Below are positions 26,691 through 37,674 of a stretch of DNA of 64,000 nt, piece by piece (position 1 is the stretch's first letter; every line of letters begins with the position of its first letter). The stretch spans positions 3,107,501-3,171,500 of the forward strand of contig CM072339.1 in the NCBI GenBank assembly GCA_036874045.1, read 5' to 3'. A program made the position numbers and the translations under genes. The notes beneath the pieces were generated by a model that saw nothing but the letters and a program-made list of their open reading frames with translations, was not told where the DNA came from and made no database searches. The stretch is from Cymodocea nodosa. Lineage: Eukaryota; Streptophyta; Magnoliopsida; Alismatales; Cymodoceaceae.

Positions 26691-27321
26691 AATGTCTTAC
26701 CTCCCCCATATTAGAGATGCAACAAATAAATGATGGAATATCTGTTTTGTTTCTCAAAAAAGATATGCACAGGAGGTACCAAAAAGATTTCGAATGTAAG
26801 TTCACAATGCATGAAAGGCACCAATAGAAGTTGGAACGAGTTTGGAATGAAATGCCTAACGCACCGTGAAGCACAAGTCTCAGGATCCACAGATACAAAA
26901 GGTCTCCAAAACACCAACTCTGTCGTCGTTAAAACTTAAGAGACTGATTGATCTGCAAAAGAGAACTCTCCCTTAGCATTATTGCAACATATTCGAAGAC
27001 ATGCATGAGACCTTAAAACAACGGAACTTATACGTTTATTACTCATTAATGTCAATAAATAAAAACAAGCAAAGGATGCATTGCATGAAACCAAGAAGTG
27101 GTCCATCGAACATTAATATTTTTAATCTTGAGGAAAAATTAAAAAAAAAAAAAAAAGCACTGAAGGTGCTTGGCGTGTCCGCCACCATCTCCTTTTTTTA
27201 ATATTCCGCTTTCATTTCCATTCCGTTTTTTTCTATTCCCGACCACCATTTGACTTCTCAATCCCTTAATGCAAGGTTTGTAGGTTACGAACGGATCTAT
27301 ATTGCTTGATATTTAAAAGTA
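26691..27321. other. Unassigned spacer
   Basis: No recognised coding sequence. An A-rich run lies at 27138-27157. Short frames on both strands at 26665-26939 are mutually overlapping and probably accidental. Confidence 0.3.
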
Positions 27322-27719
27322 TTACAGGACAAAATCTTGACCATGTCGAAGCCTTGCGAAAAAGATGTCGGCAAGGAATTCTTTAACGCCCTTCGTCGAA
27401 ACTGCTTCCTCCAGCGCATCTTTTATTGTGCTAAGATTTTTAAATAATCCTGTCCTTTCTTCTGTGCCACCTTCGCGCAGACTTTACGAAATATCGATTC
27501 TGCAGGATTAGCATCCTTTCCAGCCACATCATTGGTGTTGATCTCCACGTAAAATATTTTTTCCCAGAATGGTAATGTAAGGCCCAAGGCGTGATATCGT
27601 AATTTCACCACCTCACCACACTTCTTCGTCCGCTCGTCTTCGAACTCGCTTCGTTTCTCGTCGTCCAAGATCGCAAGCTTGTGTGCGAGCTCGGGACAAG
27701 AAGAAGTCATTGTTTCCAT
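27322..27719 (-). pseudogene. Small unrecognised gene or gene fragment with one frame change
   Basis: An ATG frame from 27719 runs 98 codons to a stop at 27423. It starts METMTSSCPELAHKLAILDD and includes LRYHALGLTLPFWEKIFYVE; it is charged and probably helical. A shift of one base near the A-run at about 27432-27437 would allow a continuous reading KNLSTIKDALEEAVSTKG to RLRHGQDFVL and a stop at 27322-27324, about 131 residues in all. GC content is clearly above that of the flanks, and the sequence upstream (27720-27910) is also GC-rich, like a promoter or leader. I do not recognise the family. It could be a truncated copy of a host gene. Confidence that it is coding-derived is moderate; function is unknown. 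Confidence 0.38.
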
Positions 27720-28149
27720 CGTCGGCGATCGCGCGAGGAGGAAGGAGTCATTGTTTCCGACAAAGCTGCGCGAGGTTGCTGTCGACGAGCTGCAAGTGGA
27801 ATAAATGGCGGAGGGTGCAGCGTGTCTGCGCGAGGGAGGAAGGTGTCGACGACGAAGGTGCGCAAGGGAGGAGGTGTGCAGCGGAGTCTTGATTGGAGTT
27901 GATTTTGGGTTCGTCAGCTGAGGAAGAGAAGGAGGAGAAGTTATAATAATAAAAGAAGTAAGGAGATTTTTGAAATATTCTGGTAAGTAATTCGTTATAT
28001 TTAATTAAATATCATGTGTATTAGTTAAATGTTTAATTCATCTTGTATAATATTTAAATGTGTCTTCTTTTAATCATGTATACATATAAAAGTTTATATT
28101 TGATTACATTATTCTTATGCAGGATTAAATTGTTATCAATACTGTTCAA

Positions 28150-28338
28150 AAGACTAGTGTGATTACTACAAACTTCCTTATAAGATTGGTATGTAACTAT
28201 TACCTCGTTGCAAGACTAGTATGTGGCAGAGACTTCGTTACAAAGTTGATTTGTGACCATTATCCTATCATCATAAGGATAGTATATAACTGTTACCTTA
28301 TTACAAGACTAATATGTACCTAGAATTGCCTTATTGCT
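28150..28338 (+). repeat. Imperfect tandem repeat, about 30-33 bp units, six copies
   Basis: Units begin AAGACTAGTGTG, AAGATTGGTATG, AAGACTAGTATG, AAAGTTGATTTG, AAGGATAGTATA and AAGACTAATATG at about 28150, 28182, 28212, 28242, 28275 and 28305, each followed by a variant of 'taactattacctcgtt'. Unit divergence is high, so the array is old. There are no spacers of unique sequence, so it is not CRISPR-like. Confidence 0.6.
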
Positions 28339-30486
28339 TAGGATAACTATAACACACCTGGACTGTTGAGTGAATATCTAAGTTACAGTAAGTTAGTCTA
28401 AAATTATATGTGTTAGGATCACATTGTATGAGTCTCATTTTTATTATTTATATAACTTCATTTTTGTACCATTTAATTAATACATTAATTATATGGTAGA
28501 TTGTTTATTGAGTCTTTAGCTCATTATTAATTTTCTTATAGTTTTAAGCTTCCCACATGATACCCAAGAAGGATATTAACTGAGCATAACAGTTGTGTTT
28601 AATATTAACTTAATGTAATAACAATTAAACAACTTAATAATTGTAGATGTGTACAGTTGTAATGTTTTAAAACCTTATGAAAATATTTTATAGATATTGT
28701 ACATATATATGTGTGTGTGTGTGTGTGTTTCATAAATATTTTTGAAAAAATATTTAAGTATTTTAGTCTAGATCATCCTCCCTTCCCAACCTTAAGTATT
28801 TTACCGTAATTTTTTATGCATATCTTTATTAATATAGTCAATAGTACAATAAATTTTCGTTCATCTTCTAAGAAATAAAGAAGTTGGTTTATATTCATTT
28901 AAAAAGAATTACAACCTTTGAGTGGTTGACAATTCCAACCAGGTAATGGGTGAGATTTAAATTTGAAAGTAACAAATAATGTAATCATTGAAGATTGAAA
29001 TCATTTTCAACATTTCAATCCTTTGAAATCTGCTTAACATAAAATTTCACTTAATAATTATCAAAAATACCCCTTGCAAGTGGAGAGAAGCAAGACAAAT
29101 TGATTTTTCATAATAACACCATCACTAAATACCGTGATTTCATTGATTCATGTTGGATTAAAATCTAATGGTTCTCCATTAATCATACCTCAATTTATTA
29201 TCTGACCAGGCCAACAATGCTCTAGACAAAGACACTCCTGATTAGGTGCTGATCTTGTTACTATTTTTTTTTATAATGGCAATATCTTTACATTTTTTTT
29301 AAAATTTGAATTTAATTTTTTTAATGGAAACACTATTTATAAATTTTGTTAGTGGCATTTTTTCCTTATAAATATCTATAAGCTTGCGAAAGTACTTGCC
29401 CAGCTATTATTATTAGATAAGTGCAAGTAATGGTTAAGTTTTTACTTCAATTTAATTAGTACGGATTTTGGATAAAAAGTCTTAAAATTCAACATTTATA
29501 TTATATTTTAAATAAATAAATAATAATAATGAATACACGTCGGACTAGTATGAAGGTTAATATAGGGTATAGACCGTACCATATAATAATTTTAATTTCT
29601 TAAAATGAAATATTAATTACTTTCTATGTATTACTCAGCCCATGTAAGTCTTTCCAGCAGTGATTCTTTCACAGATAGGAGATGAAATTCTTGAAAATTG
29701 TTTTTATTTACCATTATCAAGAAACTTTACTTAAATTCTTAATGTTTTCTTAAATTAATAAGAGTATTAGATATTAACATTTAAATATTAGTAGTAATTA
29801 ATGCAAATATTAGTAGATATTCAACAACTTATATTTGATTATGATTTAGACATTTTATCGTGGTGGTAATTAATGCAAATATTGAGTAGAGTTTCGTCTT
29901 CCGCATTTTTTTTGACGATGTCGGCATTTTTCTTATCTTATCATCGTTCACCCGTCGTCCATTCGTTTCTTTTATTTTTCATTTTTCTGAAAATTAATGT
30001 AGTCAAATCAGTCTTATTTTTCTACCATTGATTCGTTAGATGAACCGGAGATGTACGTGTATTACAATTAAAGTGGTTGATCACAGATGGATTGAGGTTT
30101 AAAAACAAGACGAATATTGAATAACCGTTGGCATCAATCAACCGTAACACTTAAAAATCAGTAAGACAATAAATAATACCTGTTACTTCTTCTATAATGT
30201 AAGAGCTAACATAATCTATATCATATTAACTTTAACGACGTGAATTTAAGGATAAATTGAATAATATACAATATGCGGAATGTAATGTAATACGTTAGGA
30301 TACGTGAAGAAATAGATCCACAAATAATTTTAAAAAAGTTTACAAATAATTAGATACGTTAAGCTTGTGGTCGATTAAAATAAAAGTTTCCAGCTCATTT
30401 GACATCATTCTATTGATTTTGATTTTTGCTCGTATTGGATTATTATAATATTTGCAATAAAAATTTCATTTCCATTCATGCCCCGG
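28339..30486. other. AT-rich intergenic region upstream of the U-box gene
   Basis: No coding domain is recognised on either strand. It includes the AC/GT microsatellite at 28703-28728 and long A/T-rich tracts. The last part may hold distal promoter elements of the U-box gene. Confidence 0.4.
28703..28728. repeat. (AT)n(GT)n microsatellite
   Basis: Three to four AT units run directly into nine GT units. A simple-sequence repeat of this kind is likely to be polymorphic. Confidence 0.9.
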
Positions 30487-30822
30487 TATAACTTAAAATT
30501 TTACGCCCTTGTGGACGCGGACAACTGACCGGCCCTTACTTGCCCCGGTACGGGAGAGATATTTTTCCATTTTCTGATGGACCACGTCGGAAGTTTCCCG
30601 TTTCTTGCCAAATTTATTATTGTTATTTTGAAGGTAAAATAAAAGGATGGGATGGATTACCACCATCTTCGTCCTACGGGAACGAAGAAAAACGTGGCAA
30701 TAATGACTGGTCGGGCTGCGGAAGTAGGAGGAGCAGAGAAGAAGGAAAAGGACGAGTAGATCCGAAGGAGAGCAAAAAAGATCTCACCTTTTAACGACAT
30801 CGGCTCGCAAACATCACCAGCA
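30487..30822 (+). promoter_or_regulatory. Proximal promoter and 5' leader of the U-box gene
   Basis: GC content rises here from the AT-rich flank. An AT-rich core 'aaaataaaagg' (about 30636-30646) is the best TATA-like candidate, some 180 bases before the ATG at 30823. A short open frame at 30540-30794 ends before the main ATG and could act as an upstream ORF if transcription starts that far up; there is no evidence either way. Confidence 0.35.
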
Positions 30823-33024
30823 ATGGCGGCGGGGGCGCCGGCGTTCTCCTTTCACCACCGGCGCCGAAGGTCGCCGCTCTCCAGCACCTTCTTCCCTCCC
30901 GTTGACCTTTCCGATCGGATCCTCATCGAAACCCTCGCCTCCATCTCCGCCGACCTCCTCTCCATTTCGACTTTCTCCGCTTCTGCTCTTTTCCAGCGCA
31001 AGAACACCCGTTCCCTCACCGCCAAAGTCCGCTCCCTCCTCTCACTCTTCCACTTTCTAAGCTCGTCCGTCTCCCACAGCCTCCCGTCCGCCGCCGTCCT
31101 CTGCTTCAAGGAGCTGTACATTCTCCTCCACCGCTCGAAGCTGCTTTTCGATTACTGCTCCCAGTCGAGCCGGCTTTGGCTGCTGCTCCGCAACCGCCAG
31201 ATCTCCGCCCACTTCCACGACCTGAACGTCGAGACCTCCACTCTCCTCGACGTTTTCCCCTCTTCCTCCGAAAAGCTCAACCTCTCCATTGACCTAGTCG
31301 AGCAGATCGATCTCCTTCGGCGGCAGGCGAAGAACTCCACCCTCTACATCGACCCAAACGATGAGGCGCTGAGGATGAAGATCTTGGAATTCTTGGAGAA
31401 TTTCGAGAAAGGGGTTGAACCTGAGGAAGAAGAGCTGAGGACGGCCTTTATCGAAAAATTGGGCATCGTGGACGCGCGGATTTGCAGAACGGAGATCGAA
31501 TTCCTGGAGGAACAGATCTATAACCAGGAGGACGAGGTGGACACCTTCGTCCTTCAAGGAGTCGTCGCCCTGGCGAGGTACGCGAGGTTCTTGCTCTTCG
31601 GGTTCGGGCTGGAGGTAGATTTCAGGAAGTTCGGGTCATTCATCAGCGGGCGGAGCAGCCCGGTCAAGGGGGTGGTACTCCAGGAGTTGGGAGGCGACGA
31701 CGAGACGGAGAGCTTCGTGGCGATCCCCAAGGATTACGTCTGCCCGGTGTCGCTGGATCTGATGAAGGACCCGGTGGTGGTGTCAACGGGGCAGACTTAC
31801 GACCGGGAGTCGATCTTGAGGTGGATGGACGAGGGACACGACACTTGTCCCAAGTCCGGCCTGCCCCTGGCTCACAAGAGGCTGATCCCGAATCGGGCGT
31901 TGCGGTATGTGATATCGCAGTGGTGCATCGCCAACTCCGTGGCCTACGATCCCCCGGAGAGCTCCGACTACAACGGTGGCGCTGTGGCGCCAGCCGCCAA
32001 GGCCAGCAAGGCTGCAGTGGAGGCGAACAAGTCCACTACCAGGTTGTTGGTCGAGCTGCTGTCGAGTGGAAGTCGGGACGCCAAGACAACTGCCGCCCGA
32101 GAGATGCGTCTGCTGGCGAAGACGGCGAGGGAGAACCGCGCATACATTGCGGAAGCTGGGGCCATCCCCTTGCTCCGACGGTTGCTTCCGTGCGATAACC
32201 CGGTGGCGCAGGAGAATTCGGTGACCGCCCTGCTCAACTTATCCATATACGAGAAGAACAAGAGCAAGATCATGGAAGAGGAGGGGTGCTTGAGAGCAAT
32301 CGTTGACGTTTTAAATAATGGAATGACGAAGGAGGCGAAGGAGAACGCGGCGGCGACGCTGTTCAGCCTCTCGGTCGTGCACGATTACAAGAAGCGGATA
32401 ACCGACGAAGACGGCGCTGTGGAAGGGCTGACCAAGTTGTTGAGACAAGGAACCCCAAGAGGAAAAAAGGATGCGGTCATGGCGTTGTTCAATTTATCCA
32501 CGCATGCAGAGAACTGCAAATTCATCGTGGATTCCGGTGCAGACGCCGCTTTGGTAGATGCTCTGGAAAATGAAGGCGTGGCAGAGGAGGCCGCCGGGGT
32601 GCTGGCATTGTTGGCAAGACAGAAACCCGCTGCGGAAGCGATTGCATCGCGGCCTTCTGCGATCAACAAATTGGTAGGGCTGTTACGACGAGGCACGCCT
32701 AAGGCGAGGGAGAATGCAGTTGCAGCATTGTTGGAGATGTGCCGCAGCGGGGGCCCGTCGGTCACCGGGAAGGTAGCCTTGGCGCCGGGTATCGGCGCGT
32801 TGTTACAAACCTTGTTATCCTCTGGGACCAAGAGAGCGAGGAGGAAATCGTCGTCACTGGCGAGGCTGTTCCAGCGACGCGAGGCATCCGGCGAAATCGC
32901 CTACGGAGGATGGGCAGCGGAGTTCCCTTTGCTTAGGAGGCCCTCCAACAGGAGGGCGCGGCCTTCCGGCGGGGAGTCGTCTGACGTGTCGGTGGTGGTA
33001 CCCATAACTGTACCTGTACCATAG
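30823..33024 (+). CDS. U-box and ARM-repeat E3 ubiquitin ligase, PUB16/PUB17 (ACRE276) type, 733 aa
   Basis: Single intact exon with start context 'accagcaATGGCG'. Residues about 25-290 form the helical UND domain typical of this PUB class. The U-box is at 301-369 (IPKDYVCPVSLDLMKDPVVV, TGQTYDRESILRWMD, CPKSGLPLAHKRLIPN, ISQWC), with the proline, tyrosine and tryptophan expected for E2 contact in place. ARM repeats run from about 406 to 690 (AGAIPLLRRLL, ENSVTALLNLSIYEKNK, ENAAATLFSLS, KKDAVMALFNLS). A basic, low-complexity tail ends the protein. The length matches Arabidopsis PUB17 and tobacco ACRE276 (about 730). Relatives are positive regulators of cell death and defence, acting as RING-like E3s that transfer ubiquitin from an E2 to a substrate bound by ARM repeats (family knowledge); the role here is inferred. 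It is strongly GC-rich against its AT-rich surroundings. An AATAAA lies at 33483-33488. The family call is firm; the exact orthologue is not proven. Confidence 0.95.
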   Translation: MAAGAPAFSFHHRRRRSPLSSTFFPPVDLSDRILIETLASISADLLSISTFSASALFQRKNTRSLTAKVRSLLSLFHFLSSSVSHSLPSAAVLCFKELYILLHRSKLLFDYCSQSSRLWLLLRNRQISAHFHDLNVETSTLLDVFPSSSEKLNLSIDLVEQIDLLRRQAKNSTLYIDPNDEALRMKILEFLENFEKGVEPEEEELRTAFIEKLGIVDARICRTEIEFLEEQIYNQEDEVDTFVLQGVVALARYARFLLFGFGLEVDFRKFGSFISGRSSPVKGVVLQELGGDDETESFVAIPKDYVCPVSLDLMKDPVVVSTGQTYDRESILRWMDEGHDTCPKSGLPLAHKRLIPNRALRYVISQWCIANSVAYDPPESSDYNGGAVAPAAKASKAAVEANKSTTRLLVELLSSGSRDAKTTAAREMRLLAKTARENRAYIAEAGAIPLLRRLLPCDNPVAQENSVTALLNLSIYEKNKSKIMEEEGCLRAIVDVLNNGMTKEAKENAAATLFSLSVVHDYKKRITDEDGAVEGLTKLLRQGTPRGKKDAVMALFNLSTHAENCKFIVDSGADAALVDALENEGVAEEAAGVLALLARQKPAAEAIASRPSAINKLVGLLRRGTPKARENAVAALLEMCRSGGPSVTGKVALAPGIGALLQTLLSSGTKRARRKSSSLARLFQRREASGEIAYGGWAAEFPLLRRPSNRRARPSGGESSDVSVVVPITVPVP

Positions 33025-33859
33025 CATTTGTTCTTTCACCTCACGAATCTGCGAAATGCAAGTTTTTGTGTTCCAGCAATGGATCTTATACGAATAGACG
33101 AAACACACCGTATCATTTGCCACTGCCAAAAAAAAAAAATTTGTTTGGGTTTTTTTTTTTTTTTGCCCTTTTCCTGAGCTTTCGCACTTCACCTTCCGAA
33201 CTGATTTTTCTTAGATTGGGTTGGATTTATGTTTACGTAAGTTCAAACAAACTTACGATCTTGTAAATAGTGAGAAAATTAATCATCACTTGGATATACA
33301 CAAGGTTGCGTGTTTTGAAGAGAATTCTGGAGTGTGCTTCTTTCTTTTTAATGGAGTTTGTATTGCTTCAAAAGTATATGAAAATATTTTTATACATTTT
33401 ACAAAATTTTACGGCATTAAAATATTTTTAGTGCAAGTAAATGGAAATTTTTTCTTTTTATTGCATGCAAGAAAAAATTCTGAATAAATTTTGTGTTCCT
33501 TCTATCATCCAAGCACGTGTTTGCGCACTTGTTATTATTAGAAAAAAAAAAAAGGATTCCTAAATTGGTGTAAGAATTGCAAATCAATAAAGATAATTTT
33601 AAAAATAATACTATTCTTATAAATAAATGTCATTCCTAAACTATTACTCTTTTCTGTTAAAATTGTTTTACTAAACCACAACAATACTACTCTAAAAAAG
33701 CATAACTCAAACAAATGCAACCTACGTCTTATTTTTGAGCAGTCATTTTTAAAGTATTTCAACATGTACTTTAGTGGGAAGATTCACCATTATTTTATTT
33801 TATTTAGAAGTATGACATGTAAAATTATTTAAAATATGCTATAAAACGATCAAAGAAGT
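33025..33859. other. 3' flank of the U-box gene
   Basis: Contains A and T homopolymer tracts (33129-33139, 33151-33163, 33541-33553), a possible polyadenylation signal at 33483-33488 and no further gene. Confidence 0.4.
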
Positions 33860-34037
33860 TTAATGTGACATCTATCTTTGGTGCTTGAGGAGATCCAGAA
33901 AAAAGAGGAGCGAATGGGGCGGAAGGGCAACGATTATGAAATGCTCTCGTTATAAATGTGCAAGTGGTAACTTAATTGAAGGACACACCAAAAAAACTTA
34001 CCACGCCGTTTGCCACCATCGGAGCCCCCTCCAACGC
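33860..34037 (+). mobile_element. Putative 5' LTR end of copia element 3
   Basis: Assigned only because it directly precedes a methionine-tRNA primer-binding site at 34038-34055 and contains a TATA-like 'ttataaatg' (about 33949-33957). The LTR start was not determined, and no matching 3' LTR is left because the element is truncated at 38714. Confidence 0.35.
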
Positions 34038-34055
34038 TTGTATCAGAGCCAGGTT
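34038..34055 (+). other. Primer-binding site, initiator-Met tRNA type
   Basis: TTGTATCAGAGCCAGGTT differs by one base from the usual plant copia primer site complementary to the 3' end of initiator methionine tRNA. It lies between the putative LTR and the gag start at 34809. Confidence 0.65.
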
Positions 34056-34808
34056 CCGCCGCTCACCGCCACCGTGCATGCCTACTGATGCACGCGTGCC
34101 CTCCACTGCCCGAGCGAAAGGCCTCCTGTCGCTCGCCCTCCCACATTCGCCACCCCAACCACGTGCGTCTGCCGTCACTCCTCCGACCTCGACGCGCGTC
34201 CGCCGTCGCTCGACCTTCCTACGTTCGCTGCCCCAACCGTGTGCGTCCGCCGTTGCTTCTCCGACCTCTTCGATGTGCATCCGTTGCCGCTCGGACTTAC
34301 ATTGCCCAGCTCTGTCGCACCCCGCCGCTCTTGCACACAGCCTTCCGCATTTGCCACAATCATGCACGCCCGCCCGATTTAAGGGGCGATCGGTCAGGGA
34401 TTTCTGTCATTATCCCTCTTTTATTATTCATTAAATATATACATACATATATATATATACATATAAATATAAAAAATATTTTTTTTGGTTCATTACATGC
34501 TTAATTGTTTATTATTTTTAAGAAAATCACAACCTAAGTTCTGTTAAGCATATTTGATAATTACATGCTTTTAATTGTAGTTAAATTTAATTACTTGTTT
34601 TAGTAATTAAAATTTCAAATTACATGATTTAATTAATTAAAGGATAATTTTTGCATGAACATCTTGTCATTTAGTTTAAACTTTTTCTTTTGCATGCATT
34701 TTTATTTTTAGTTACATATATTTTTCTTTTGAAAAAATAAAAAATAGTTATTGTGAAAATTACTTGAAAATTAAAAGAATATCATATTTTATTATAGATT
34801 TGCATCTA
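34056..34808 (+). other. Untranslated leader of copia element 3
   Basis: A GC-rich first part (34056-34390) is followed by an AT-rich part, with a TA-rich run around 34435-34460. Open frames on both strands of the GC-rich part overlap each other and show no conserved domain, so they are treated as accidental. Confidence 0.45.
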
Positions 34809-36963
34809 TGGCTACTAGTAAATTAAATTTTGGTGAGATGGTAAGAGTAAATGGAGCAAATTATGACATGTGGCACAAAAACTAAAATATGCTCTTATTT
34901 ATAACAATTTAAAATATATTACTAAGTTTATTCCTCTAAAAATAAATAATAATACTCTAAAAGCAAAAACTATTAGAAAAATGGAAAAATAAAATTCTAA
35001 TAATCAAAAACAAAAACTATTATGTTAATGTTTATGGAGAATAGTTTAGTAAAATATCTCAAAGTGTACGACATTTCACATGAATTATGAAATACCTTAA
35101 AGGAAAAATATGACAAGACTATAGAGATAAATATTCAAATACTTCTTTAGAAGTATAATTCTTGTAAGATATAGGAAAGACAAAAGTATCATAAAGCATA
35201 CCAACAATATGATTGTGTTGGCTGAAGACCTAGTCATTGTAGGAACTTTGATTTTAGAAAAGTTATAGATAGTGACTATTTTGAATAGTTTGCTGAATAG
35301 TCTTGATATGATTATCACAACTCTTAAAATAACTTCAATTTAGCATTCAAAGCCAACAACACTAAGATTGGAGCAATAAATTATAAACAACCAAAAGTGA
35401 TATGAATCAAATCTAAAAGAGGTCAATGTAGCACTTTAGAAGTAGAAAGAAAATAAAAAATTGGGTAAGAAACAATTTAAGCCACAACCACCTCTTAAAA
35501 GGAAGCCTCGTGGGTCTTGTTCTTCATGTAAAGTAGTTTGGTGATTTTAGATCAAATTGTCCAAACAATAATGGCAACAATGGAAAAAATTGGAAACAAG
35601 CTTCCAAGGCCAAGAGAGTGTTTATTAAGGTTGTAAAATGTAATAATATTGTAGTTCCTAACTTCAATGAATGGCGGATCGATTCTAGCACAATGCAATA
35701 TATAACAAGGATAAAGAAAAGATTGAAATCACTTATAAAATTCAAGTCTAGAGAATAACATAACTATACAGGAAATAATACATATTAGATGTGGAAGGCA
35801 TTGGCAACTATCGATTAGGTTGGGTGAGTGTTATACTTCTAAATAACATTTTCTATGCTCTTAGAATGAGAAGGAATTTAATTTCTATTTCTACATTATT
35901 AAAGAATAGCCTAAAAGTTCATATCTACAACAAGCATGTGTCAATTAAAAAAAATTGGAAAGTGTTTACTATGGGTTATTATGTAACAAAAAATAATTGA
36001 CAATGAAGTGAATGAAATAAATGTTGTTTCTAGTTATTTTTTGTGCTATTTGACAAATTATGAATTGTGGCATTCTAGATTAAGTAAAGTTGGAAAATTG
36101 GAACAAATGGTAAAATTAAAATTCTTACCAAAAATTAAGAATCTTAATCTAGAAAATTGCCAACATTGTTTAGTAAAAAAAATGACAAAAAAACCCTTTG
36201 GAAAGGGAATTAGGTCAAATGAATTATTGAGTTTAATTCATTTAAATGTATGTGGTGTACTAAGTATAAAAACTTATAATCATAAGAAATATTTTGTGAC
36301 GTTTATAGATGACTTCTCTAGGTATACTTATGTCTATTTAATATCTCATAAAATGGAAGTGTTAAATTATTTTGGGAGATATAAAATAGAAGTAAAAAAA
36401 GCAACTTGAAAGAATATTAAGGTGTTAAAATCAAATAAAGGTGAGAAATATAGTTTTAATAAATTTAAATAGTTTTGTGAAATATATGGAATTAAAATGC
36501 AAGTTACAATGTCTTATATGTCACAATAAAATGATGTAGCAAAAAAAAAAGAATAGAACTTTAATGAATTCTGTAAAATACATGCTTTCACATTTTAAGC
36601 TCTTCAAGGGATTTTAGAGAAAAATTTACTTACAACTAATTATATTAAATAGAATTCCTATGAAATCTATTTAATGTATACCTTATGAATGGTAGACTAG
36701 AGTAAAGTCCAACTTGAATCATTTAAGAAAATTGGGTTCCATAGCACATATGCTTCTTCCTACGTAGCTTAGGAATAAGTTAGAATTTAGAACCTTAAAA
36801 TGTAGATTTATTGGATATTATGAAAATTCTTTCAGTTATAAATTTTTTCATACAAAAAAGAAAATAATTGAATATAGAGATGCTACCTTTTTAAAAAATG
36901 TGAAAGAAAGGGAAAAAGATGAAAATAATATGGACCCTTTATCTATAATGAACAATCAATTTA
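34809..36963 (+). pseudogene. Ty1/copia element 3: gag, protease, pre-integrase and integrase (decayed)
   Basis: The gag start at 34809 (MATSKLNFGEMVRVNGANYD, then MWHKN) is a canonical copia gag opening. A broken gag follows, then a protease remnant near 35670-35690 (NEW-RIDSS). Pre-integrase and integrase lie in the frame 36008-36409: ELWHSRLSKVGKLEQM, NCQHCLVKKMTKKPFGKG, LIHLNVCGVLSIKTYNHKKY, FVTFIDDFSRYTYVYLISHK. The C-terminal linker 'RNKLEFRTLKCRFIGYYENS' is at 36772-36831. It is closely similar to copia element 1, so the two belong to one family. Stops and shifts are frequent. Confidence 0.8.
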
Positions 36964-37674
36964 ATATGTTCCTAGAAGCAACTCTTGGAAATAATTAAGA
37001 AGAAGAGCTTAATATTGAGAATAGATAGGAGCTTAATATTGGTAACAATGGTAAAGCTCCTAACTTTATGTAGAGAATTTGAAACTTTATTTATGAAGGG
37101 AAGTGAGATTGTGCAAGATTTTTTCTATAGAGTAACTACAATAGTAAATCATATGAGATCCTATGGTGAATGTATTACAGATCAGAAGATAGTAGAGATA
37201 GTATTGAGAAGTCTTTCTACTAAATTTGATCATGTAGTTACTACTATAGAAGAGTTTAAAAATCGTGTTGTTTATTTTGTTGATGAATTAATGGATTCTC
37301 TAATGACATATGAAGAAAGATTGAACAGATCTGCTGAAAAGCAAATGCAATCTGCATTTCAATCTAAAGTAGATATTTCCAGTAAAGTCAAAAATAATGA
37401 ATGTGGGAAGAATAACAATTATGGTAGCTTTCAAGGTCGAGGCCAAGGTAGAGGATGAGGACGAGGAAGAAGTTTCACCTCTTGTCAGTCGTTAGAAAGT
37501 TGTGAGAGTAATAGAAAATCTTATAAAGACAAGTAATTTTATTATTGTAAAAGATTTGGTCATGTTGAAGCTTACCGTTGGGATAACCAAAAACAGCAAG
37601 GAAACCAAATATGTTCCCAGAAGCAACTCTTGGAAATAATCAGGAAGAAGAGCTTAATATTGAGAATAGATGGA
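36964..37674 (+). mobile_element. Extra gag segment bounded by 66-bp direct repeats inside copia element 3
   Basis: Direct repeats at 36964-37030 and 37609-37674 differ at only a few bases. Between them lies a UBN2-type gag piece, in the frame 36985-37458: REFETLFMKGSEIVQDFFYR, VTTIVNHMRSYGECITDQKI, EIVLRSLSTKFDHVVTTIEE. It is followed by a glycine/arginine stretch and a decayed knuckle (FYYCKRFGHVEAYRW). Gag is out of place here, between integrase and reverse transcriptase, so this is a foreign or rearranged copy. Confidence 0.72.

Noticed and set aside
28150-28338. CRISPR-like array
   Set aside because: Units are contiguous and degenerate without unique spacers, and the DNA is plant nuclear.
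30852-33192. Several antisense and out-of-frame ORFs (up to 148 codons) over the U-box gene
   Set aside because: Shadows of a GC-rich coding sequence; only the 733-codon frame shows domain conservation.
33885-34504. Overlapping ORFs of 62-164 codons on both strands before copia element 3
   Set aside because: They overlap in a GC-rich untranslated leader between the primer site and the gag start, with biased low-complexity translation and no domain.
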